From Scilla litardierei (Eukaryota > Streptophyta > Magnoliopsida > Asparagales > Asparagaceae): a stretch of 64,000 nucleotides of DNA. Below the pieces are notes generated by a model, which was given only the letters and a program-made list of their open reading frames with translations, was not told the DNA's origin and did no database searches. The translations under genes and the position numbers were made by a program. The stretch is from the NCBI GenBank assembly GCA_030789695.1, contig CM061140.1:82150422-82214421 (forward strand), written 5' to 3'. How positions within the stretch are numbered: the first letter of the stretch is position 1; each line of letters opens with the position of its first letter. Shown here in pieces: positions 55,971 through 64,000 of the stretch.

Positions 55971-57461
55971 AGATAGGACATGTGCATGTGAATGGGAAGC
56001 TTAGCACTATACAGCTACGGTTAGCGTAATTCCACAACCATTAGTTCTTAAGTAAAAGTTCAGTAGAATGATAATGAAAATTTAAAACTACACTTAAAAA
56101 TATATCAAGATGGGCAAGATAAGCAAACCAATCAATCAAACATCAACACAAGGTGATTTATATTAGTTCGACAACCCTTGACCTCCATCCAGTCCCCAAA
56201 CAAATTTCGCTTGAGATTTCCACTATAACTTCCAAACCCGGAAATGAATCGTATAATCTTGTTATTTGGCAAACAAACATTGCCAATAGCAAACCTGACC
56301 TGAACAAATCTGAGATCATTAAACCGCTCTCAATATCAAGAGCAAAATCACCACTTTAACAAACTGAGGCAAACTTTGTAGCGTAAAATAAAATAATCCT
56401 TAAGACATGGCGCTCATATGATAATGTGTCCAAGGAAAATAGGAGTTTTATTCTAGAAATTTGGCAATGGAGAATAGAAATCTTGACTCTAAAGATAAGA
56501 AAAATGAAAGCACAAGCACTATGGGCAATATAGAATTTTTTTCTCTTTCTTTCTCTTGAATTTTCTTGTTATCTCCATGTAAAAATCACTAAAATAATCA
56601 CAATATATAGATATGAAAACCTATGCGAGAAAATCCCCAGGATACTCATCCCAGCCGTTAGAAAACAGCTATATGCATAAATCCAATTTTGTCCAATGGC
56701 TAGTTGATTATTCGACTAATGGCCGTTAGTCGACTAGTGGAACTGAACTGGTCGATTAATCTGCCAGCCAGAAACTTAACCAGTTATCAACAAAAAATTA
56801 GTGTAATTTATCATTGGTCGATTAATAAGCAGTTAATCGAATATCATTTCTACTCTGGTCGACTAAGCAATCATGTCGGGGATGTGCATAACTTACAGTT
56901 TAATATTAGTCGACTAGTGCTCTCTATTAGTCAACTAGCGGTTTCATTAATCGACTAGTACAACAACATTAGTCGACTAATCTGACAGGCAATGCAAAGT
57001 GTGTTTCAGATATCTGTTAGTCAACTAGAGGATCTAATTGGTCGACTAATACATATAAAAATGCACATACTACAGATGAAACCTAGGAGATTATGTATGA
57101 ATTAATTCCTATTAAATTTAGGTTAATTCCTAGGATTTGACATTTTCATGTCTTTAACAAAGATTCTAAGACAAGAACTACGTATTACATCAAATATATA
57201 AATTGTCATCAAACTCTTGATTGATGTAGCCTTAAACTCCAAGTTCTTGTTATAGAATTTCTTCAAGTCATCCCGATACTTTGACTTGTCACACCATCTC
57301 AAAATCCATCAAGCTTTATCTGTAATCTTGCTTTGGCATCCATGCTTGAGCAATCTACACTTAGACTTTTTGATCATTTAACACTATAAACAAAATCATT
57401 AGTCCAAGCATAATATTTGCTCATCATCAAAATACGCATTGGGTGAATCCAATACCCAACA
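55971..57461 (-). mobile_element. 3' LTR of the minus-strand copia element
   Basis: 1,491 bp, homologous throughout to 59160-60725. It carries a cluster of GTCGAC palindromes at 56700-57050. The outermost base is A instead of the expected T. Confidence 0.85.
56700..57050. repeat. Cluster of about 12 TTAGTCGACTAA-like palindromes (3' LTR)
   Basis: Variants of (T/A)TAGTCGACTA(A/G)T, GGTCGATTAAT and TTAATCGACTAG are spaced 15-60 bp apart in U3. The second LTR has the equivalent cluster at 59890-60350. Confidence 0.8.
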
Positions 57462-58339
57462 TTCTCTCTCTTTTTGATGATGACAAACATATACATATCA
57501 ATATCAAATATATTATAAATTTAAACAGATTTAAATTATAATCCCCCTGCATGTATGCATACTCCCCTTGAATTAATGCTTCCTCTTTGATTTTGATGAT
57601 GCATTTAGAATGTCTCTTCCCATTTGGCATCAGTAAAAAGATGTGATTATTACCCAGTGTTGATAGCATCTCTCCCCCATTCATTATTAGGAGTTGCATC
57701 AATGCTCTCCTGAAAAGAAAGTCATAACTTAGTACCCTTATAACTTGGGTCCTAGGGGTTAGTCAATATGATTAAATCATTATCAATCATATGATTTCGA
57801 AACAAAGCAAAACCATCAAGTTTAACATAACATTCAACCATTTTTGTTAACATTGTTAAATATTGGGTATCCAACAATAAACATTAAACTTTGATACCCA
57901 ATTATGTTATAAAATTCAATCATTAGGAACCCAAATCCATTTTGGATTGGAATTCCTTTAGTGCACATAAACATACTTATTAGAATAATGCACATTTTTT
58001 AAGTTATCGATATATGCACTTTTGTCAAACTTATCCAAATTATTTGGAATCCAAATTTTTGTATCATGCCCTTTATCAAGAGAAATCATATTCTTTTTCA
58101 TGCATGAATACATAAAAACAAAATTATTAAAATCCAATTTGTTTGATTTGTACTATTTGTAATATTGGATTTAACTTTATAAACCTTTGCATACTTATAC
58201 ATGAAAGCATGATTATTCTTAACTTTATTTGTATTCAAGTTATTTCAAACATGATTCTTTTCTTTATAATAATCAAAGCCATATTTAGAATCAGGTTGAT
58301 GTGAAGAGATTGCATTCAAATTATCTTTTCTTTTGATTT

Positions 58340-58934
58340 TATCAACATTAATTACAATGTCATCATTCTTCAATTTAATTGAGAAATATTCTTGTCAAGC
58401 TCTTTAATTTTAAAATTTAAATTTTGAGATTCCTCTTTGAGTAATGAATTTTCTTCTTTTAGTTTCTTATTTTCTACAATTAAATTTCCATTATTCGAAA
58501 GAGTTTCATATAGCTTATCTTAAAGACTTTTATTTTGTGAAATTAATTTCGTATTAATTTGTGAATCATTTTCAAATTTAGAACATTTTTCAATGCAAAT
58601 TGTATATTCATGCTTCAATGAATTATAATCTTTAATCAATCTTCTATTCTTATAAACCAATTCATTGAAAGCATTTAATAAATTAAATTCTTTAGACAGA
58701 ATCCGAGCAAGATATTACCTCATTGTTATCATGTGCCATTAAACACACATTTGATGTTACTTGTTATTCTTCGTCTTTGTCTTTAGAAAATGAATCCATG
58801 GAGATTGATTCTTCATAATCCGTAAGCATATGCCAAAGTTAATTTGCAGATGTTGCATCTAACACATGATTTAAAACACTGTTATTCAAGGAAGAAAATA
58901 AGATATTCATTGCCTTTGTATTTTGGGTTGCCAT
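58340..58934 (-). pseudogene. gag: Condensed copia gag remnant
   Basis: The ATG at 58934 opens MATQNTKAMNILFSSLNNSV, the block normally about 100 residues into copia gag (KAMNxLF). LWHMLTDYEES comes next, and then, too early, SNVCLMAHDNNEV, the post-capsid block of Sirevirus-type gag. A Lys/Glu/Asn-rich coiled coil follows (KEESQNLNFKIKEL). Several stops interrupt. The order implies internal deletions; no zinc knuckle or pol remains. Confidence 0.65.
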
Positions 58935-59159
58935 TTATTTCTCTTCATTTGACTATTGTGAGGTGGTTGGTGTAGGTTTAGTATAGGGCATCTCCACGAA
59001 GTTCTATAATATGAAGTCGATGGATTGGATGTAGATCATCATTCACCTTCTCCAACATTGGTAGTTGGAGTCATCAAACATTGGGGGTTGCGTCCTGGAG
59101 TGCCTTTTTAGGAATGTGTAGCTTATTGACACCATCCGTTAACCCGCTCTGATACCAAA

Positions 59160-60725
59160 TGATAGGACATGTGCATGTGAATTGGATGCTTAACACTAAA
59201 CAGTTACTGTCAGTGTAAGCTCACAACCAATGCTTCTCAAATAAAAGATGTAGCGGAATAATAATCAGAATTTAAAACTACACTTAAAAATATAACATGA
59301 TCTGCAAGATAAGCAAACCAATTACCAAGTGCAAACACAAGGCAATTTATACTGATTCGGTCAACCCCTAGCCTACATCCAATTTCCAAGCAAATCCAGC
59401 TTGAGATTTCCACTATACTTCCAACCCGAGAGTGAATATTACAACCATGCTACTTAGTAAACAAACATTGCCAATAGTAAAACCGACCTCAACAAAGTTG
59501 AGATCATCACTTGCTCTCAACACCGAGAGCAAAACCACCACCTCAACTAACCGAGTCAAACTCCTTACACCGAGGTAAACTTTGCAGCAAAATAAAATAA
59601 TCATTAAGCCTTGAATATGAAGCTCATGTGATAATGTGGCTTAGGAAAATAGGATTTCTATTCTAGAGATCTGACAATGGAGAATAGATAACTTGGCTTT
59701 TAGGATAGGAAAATGAAAACACGAGCATTTGTGTAATATAGGGTTTTTTCTTTTTCTTTCTTTTGAATTTTCTTGTCATCTCTTCATGTAAAAATCACTG
59801 AATCAATCCCAATATACAGAAATCAAAATCTATAAGAGAAAATCCCAAAATGACCACCCCAATGACTATATGCGTAAATCCCTTTTTATGCAACGGTTAG
59901 TTCATTAGTCGACTAGAGTTCATTCATTGGTCGACTAATGGCCATTAGTCGGCTAGTGGAACTGAACTGATCGACTAATATGCAAACCAAAAACTCAAGC
60001 AGTTTTCAAACATGAATTAGTTGACTATTGATATATCATAGGGAATTAATAAGCTGTTAATCGACTAGCAATTTTATTCTGGTCGACTAATCAGTTATGT
60101 CGTGAAAGTGCATAACTTACAGTTTAATATTAGACGACCGGTGCTCTTCTATTAGTCGACTATCGATTTCATTAGTCGACTTACGGTTTAATATTAGACG
60201 GTTTAATATTAGTCGACCGGTGCTCTTCTATTAGTCGACTATCGATTTCATTAGTCGACTTGTACAACAACATTAGTCGACTAACCTAACAGGCAATGCA
60301 AAGTTTGTTTCAGATATCTGGTAGTCGACTAGGGGATCTATATTGATCGAATAATACATATAAAAATGCACCAAGGATGAAACCTAGGGGATTTATGTAT
60401 GAATTAATTCCTATCAATTCCAAGTTAATTCATAAGGTTTCATGTGTGTTACATCTTTAAGGTCTTAACAAAGATTATAAGACAAGCTATATATATTACA
60501 TCAAATATATAAATTGTCTTCAAACTTTTGATTGATATAGCCTTAAGCTCCAAGTTCTTGCCATAGAATTTCATCAAGTCTTGATGGCTTGTCTTGTCAC
60601 ACTATCTCGAATTAGCAATCTACACTTGGTCTTTTTGATCATTTAACATATAAACAAAATCAATAGTCCAAGCATATTATTTGCTTATAATCAAAACGTG
60701 TATTAGGAGAATCAAATACCCAACA
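59160..60725 (-). mobile_element. 5' LTR of the minus-strand copia element
   Basis: 1,566 bp. Its minus-strand end CCTATCA is followed by TTTGGTATCAGAGCGGG, the initiator-Met primer site. It contains the palindrome cluster at 59890-60350, where a 40-bp block (CGGTTTAATATTAG..) has been locally duplicated (about 60117-60240). Confidence 0.87.
59890..60350. repeat. Cluster of TTAGTCGACTAA-like palindromes (5' LTR)
   Basis: The same motif family as 56700-57050, at matching places in the LTR, with extra copies from a local duplication. Confidence 0.8.
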
Positions 60726-60730
60726 TCCAC

Positions 60731-61711
60731 TCCACAGCATTAAAGATCCTATCGACCCAAATTTAAAAATTGGCAATCCAAATTTGATATTTCGTTTCGT
60801 TGGACACGATTTAACATAGTTAAACAAAGAAATCAGATTTCATTTCGATTTTAAAGCAGAACGAGACAAAACTATTGCTAAAACTTGATTTCGACTGGTT
60901 TTGCTTCGTTTTGATCGGTTTCGGGTGAATGGTCAATTTCAATTTGGTTTCGGCCAGTTTCAACCTAAACCACTTCGTTCCGATCGAAAGCTCACTCTTT
61001 ACAATAAAATATATGTTTGAGTTTAAATACACAAATCTATTTGAACCATATACATAATATATTTATTAAAATTTTAAGAAGATAAATGGAAATCAGGTGG
61101 CCAACGAGTGAACCCCTCCTTGGCCACCTGATTCCCTCCTTGGCCACCTGATTCCTATTTATCTCTTTTTAAAATTATAAAAGCTCTAACGTTTTATTGA
61201 AATTATAAAAACTCTAATATTATAAGAATTCTAAAAACATTAAAATTCTAAAAATTTATTAGTGCATTATTATAGAAATATATACATAAAATGACAAATT
61301 CAAAACCGACATTTAAAACAAAACCTATAAAACAGGCGAAATTGTAAACCTAAAAAATTTCCAATGGTTGAAACTGAAACCGAGGTTTTAGACCTTAATT
61401 TAAGCTACTTACAAAAAATTCAAATAATTTCGACAGATTTAACATATACAAACTGTGGCACAAAATCAACATTTCAAAGCTGTCATAAAATTGACCACTT
61501 TATTACCACGCGATGCCTACATAAAACATATTAAAATCCTTTGAAATGTTATTTATAGGTAGTTTTAATGCATTAAACACATCCAACTAAATCAATTTTC
61601 TATATAAGTTCCCAATTTTTAAATTTGTTGTAACAAGATACATATCTTTGTTCCATCGCAAGTGTAAAAGAAATAATGGTTTTTTTTTCCTTTTCTTTTT
61701 AGTTACCCTTT
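60731..61711. other. AT-rich sequence with an inverted repeat
   Basis: GATAAATGGAAATCAGGTGG (from 61081) is the inverse of CCACCTGATTCCTATTTATC (to 61160) with two mismatches, and pairing extends into the flanking A/T. A 21-bp unit, CCCTCCTTGGCCACCTGATTC, is duplicated inside. Probably a small foldback MITE. Elsewhere there are degenerate TTTCGGTTTCG words at 60840-60990 and no gene. Confidence 0.55.
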
Positions 61712-61990
61712 TGATGAGGATCAAGTCCTAATTAGTTGGAGTTAGTTAAGATTTTATTTGAATTTTAGTTAGGATTCTATTTGTTTTTATTTGATTTTAT
61801 CTGTTAGAATTTTTAGTTACAATCTTAGTTAGGATTTTATTTTTTCAATTGATTTCATTTGATTTTATTTGATTTTATTTGATTTTATCTTTTAAGATTT
61901 TAGTTGATTTTAGTTGATTTTATTTGATATTTTAGTTATTCAGTATAGTCCCAAATCAGATGGAAAAAGATTTGTTTCCAGTTGTAAGCC

Positions 61991-61998
61991 TATAAATA
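61991..61998 (+). promoter_or_regulatory. TATA box in the LTR
   Basis: TATAAATA within the 5' LTR, about 280 bp from its start, upstream of an A-rich R-like segment (AATGAATAAAAAATTGC). Confidence 0.6.
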
Positions 61999-62979
61999 GG
62001 CTCCAAAACTTATATTATTTGGTTATCAGTGAATGAATAAAAAATTGCTTTAAGAAAAAGGTTTTTTTAATCTTTCTTGTAAGATATGATGGAGTGGACA
62101 CGTGAGAGCCTTGACGAGAGGCATATATCTCCAAATCATTGGCATACTGATTTGTTAGAGTGAACGAATGATGACCTAGGTGAGTGACTTTCAATATCCA
62201 TTATTTAATTAAAATCCCTAATTTTCCTACTCAGTTCTTTCACATTTTTCCTAATTTTCTCAATTTGGAATCCTAGATTTATTTATTTTTCATTTTTTAC
62301 CTTTAGATCTTCCATCCTTTGTCAAATTTGATATAAAAACCAAAATCAAGTTTTTATTTTTTGATACTCGATCTTTTCTTTGTTATCTTATTCGTCTTTT
62401 TTCCTTAGAACAGTGTAAATAAAAATTCCACCCTAATCTTACTTGTCATCTTCTTCATCCTTTTCGTTTTAAGTTCTAGTTTCAAAAAAATTAGTTTCGT
62501 TTCTGTTAAGAAAAGGAAAAAATCAAGAGGAAAAAAGAAAAAATAGAGGAAAAACTTTTTAAAAAGAGAAAAATCAAAAAAGGAAAAGGAAAAATTAAAA
62601 AGAGAATAAAGGAAAAACTTTTTTAAAACGAGAAAAATCAAAAATAGATAAGGAAAATAAAAAAGAAAAAAATCAGAAAAGAGACAAGAAAAGGGAAACA
62701 AAATTCAAAATAGAATCAAAAAAATTAAGTTGCTAAAAAATTTCATCTTTTTCTTCGTCCTCCTTTCAACATCTATGCGTTCTTCAAAAAAAATCACGGT
62801 TATTCGTTCTCATCGTAATCTGAATCAAAACCCATCAAACACATCCACTCCTCCAGCTTCCATAACAAATATTCTTTTTTACTAGATTGAAGCTAATTTT
62901 ATGGGGTACTACAATAACAATTACTACATAGGCTATATTCTTTTCCAACAAATTATGAGCATGAGATGTTTAGACGAGT

Positions 62980-63185
62980 CTTATTCTTTTATGGATTCGA
63001 TGACAGGTATGAATATGATTGAGTGACAGTATTATTTAGCATGTCTTCTCATGTTTTGACCTTTTCAAATGGAAAATATATATATTACGCATATCACAAG
63101 TTAAGTGAAGATGCAGTATCTTGGTATAAGTACTTTCAGGTTTCTGTTCGACATTGGTCAGTGTTCAAAACCGCTCTTTGATGTT
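62980..63185 (+). pseudogene. gag: Gypsy gag fragment
   Basis: YGFDDRYEYD, then after a stop SNGKYIYYAYHKLSEDAVSW and YKYFQVSVRHWSVFKTAL. The pattern fits the gypsy capsid block in which F(D/E)G..., a helix ending in A..W(F/Y) and ..W..F..AL follow each other. One internal stop and no further gag domains. Confidence 0.5.
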
Positions 63186-63337
63186 GGTATCTTCTCGAGC
63201 GTTGATCAATCTGCCAATCATCCAAATAATTCCCAAATCCAAAAGGCTAAAAGGGTCACTAAAATAGTTACGTGTGAGCAACAACAAACTTTAAATACTC
63301 AAACAATTAAAAGGGAATCAAAAGCTCGAACCCAATC

Positions 63338-63574
63338 TTGAACACAATAGAATCCGAACTAGAACCTGAGACAGAGTGTGAGCTTAAGTTTGAGACCAAG
63401 CTAAATCCTGAATATAAAATTGAGACAAAAGTTAAGCGTGAGCCCGAATCGGAACCCAAGTCAATATTGGAGCTGAAGCCAAAGCTAGAGTCTCAGCTTG
63501 ATCCTGATTCAGCATCGCAACCTGAGCTAGAGCCCCATCTTGAGCCATTTGTTGATCTTACATCAAAGCTATAG
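63338..63574 (+). pseudogene. Glu/Pro/Lys-rich repetitive reading frame
   Basis: 78 codons with a period of two to four residues around E(L/P/S)(E/K): ESELEPETECELKFETKLNP and similar. It lies between the gag fragment and the 3' LTR. Acidic repeats of this sort occur in spacer regions of some plant gypsy elements. No function can be assigned. Confidence 0.4.
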
Positions 63575-63828
63575 ATTGAAGCACCACTGAATCTGATTGA
63601 GCATATCGATTTTGTTCTTTTAAATCCATCATAGCCTACCGAGCATCTTCTTTTCTTCACTGATCTAGGTACATTCTCTGAATATCATCATATACTTGTT
63701 TATAATTTGATTCATTTTAAAGTTTGAGAATAAGTGGTTTTCAACTTCGAGAGGTTATGAGATACTGGTTGGTTAATGTTCTCTTACCACCATTCACCAT
63801 GTGGTGAATTTTTCAAAACTAGAGAGAA

Positions 63829-64000
63829 TGATAACGATTAAGTTCTAATTAATTGGAGTTAGTGGAGATTTATTTGGATTTTAGTTAGAATTATATTCGT
63901 TTTTATTTGGTTTTATCTGTTAAAATTTTAGTTAGAATTTTAGTTAGGAATTTATTTGTTTTTATTTGATTTTATTTGTTTGGATTTTAGTTTATTGTAT
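63829..64000 (+). mobile_element. 3' LTR (start) of the gypsy-like element
   Basis: It aligns with 61712 onward in the T-rich TTTATTTG/GATTTTAGTTAG blocks and is cut by the window end. A perfect palindrome ATTCACCATGTGGTGAAT lies just upstream (63792-63809). Confidence 0.6.

Larger units (their letters stand above)
55971..60725 (-). mobile_element. Ty1/copia (Sirevirus-like) element, pol-less, TSD TCCAC
   Basis: Minus orientation: 5' LTR 60725-59160, primer site TGGTATCAGAGC (59157-59146), a reduced gag, a purine tract AAAAAGAGAGAGAA before the 3' LTR, and 3' LTR 57461-55971. The LTRs start TGTTGGGTATT and end CCTATCA. A perfect duplication TCCAC lies at 55966-55970 and 60726-60730. The LTRs are clearly diverged, so it is old. 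The internal 1.7 kb has gag fragments only. Confidence 0.88.
61712..64000 (+). mobile_element. Ty3/gypsy-like element, truncated by the window end
   Basis: TGATGAGGATCAAGTCCTAATTAGTTGGAG at 61712 recurs in diverged form (TGATAACGATTAAGTTCTAATTAATTGGAG) at 63829 after a purine tract ACTAGAGAGAA, as expected of a 5' LTR and a polypurine tract plus 3' LTR. TATAAATA at 61991-61998 is a good promoter TATA box. Between them are a purine-rich tract (62505-62720), a gag-like remnant and an acidic repeat ORF. The 5' LTR's right end and primer site were not identified. Confidence 0.65.

Noticed and set aside
62405..62701. 98-codon Phe/Leu-rich minus-strand ORF that looks like a membrane protein
   Set aside because: Translation of a purine-rich (GAAAAA)n tract; composition alone explains it.

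Overview
The window is nuclear DNA of a flowering plant. It holds nested LTR retrotransposons, DNA transposons and the 3' half of one host gene whose exons lie far apart. The sequence does not let me fix the species or the monocot/eudicot side.

Left part (1-14745, elements in minus orientation). A very young element with unusually long LTRs (4,342 bp) and only 1,270 bp between them (1-8690; its left LTR is cut by the window edge) sits inside the pol of an older Ty3/gypsy element. The older element's gag, protease, RT and RNase H lie at 8691-11942 and its 5' LTR at 12068-14745. The older element is dead: I see one frameshift and two in-frame TGA codons, and integrase is cut off by the insertion. 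A possible 92-nt intron precedes its protease. From 14754 to 15058 there is an unexplained row of stem-loops. A decayed minus-strand Tat-like gypsy remnant (15933-17044) and unassigned DNA follow.

Middle part (18050-32521). Two GC-rich Tat-lineage Ty3/gypsy elements of one family lie in plus orientation. Element I (18179-22712) has target duplication GCGCC, is inserted in a SINE-like repeat, and has lost most of its 5' LTR and all of gag. Element II (24887-32516) has target duplication GTATT and 961-bp LTRs that are almost identical. It carries gag but no pol. Both contain an array of about 90-bp tandem repeats and, on the opposite strand, a gene with its own TATA box, three exons and two short introns. 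That gene encodes a protein resembling the 'putative gypsy type transposon' domain family followed by a coiled coil. A 753-bp non-autonomous hAT element (22878-23630) lies between them.

Right part (32522-64000). The host gene is on the minus strand and encodes a UBAC2-like protein (rhomboid-like ER membrane protein with a C-terminal UBA domain). Four last exons are recognisable: 53304-53156, 53066-52965, 36086-35964 and 33235-33065. One intron is about 16.9 kb and is filled with a degenerate copia element with an odd 38-bp target duplication (36508-43314), a TRIM (44958-45807), a decayed MULE transposase (45930-47790), foldback repeats and a 1.95-kb solo LTR (50891-52837). The next intron upstream is at least 10.7 kb, if no exon was missed, and holds a minus-strand copia element with palindrome-rich LTRs (55971-60725) and the left part of another gypsy element (61712 to the window end). 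The gene's 5' exons lie beyond the window.
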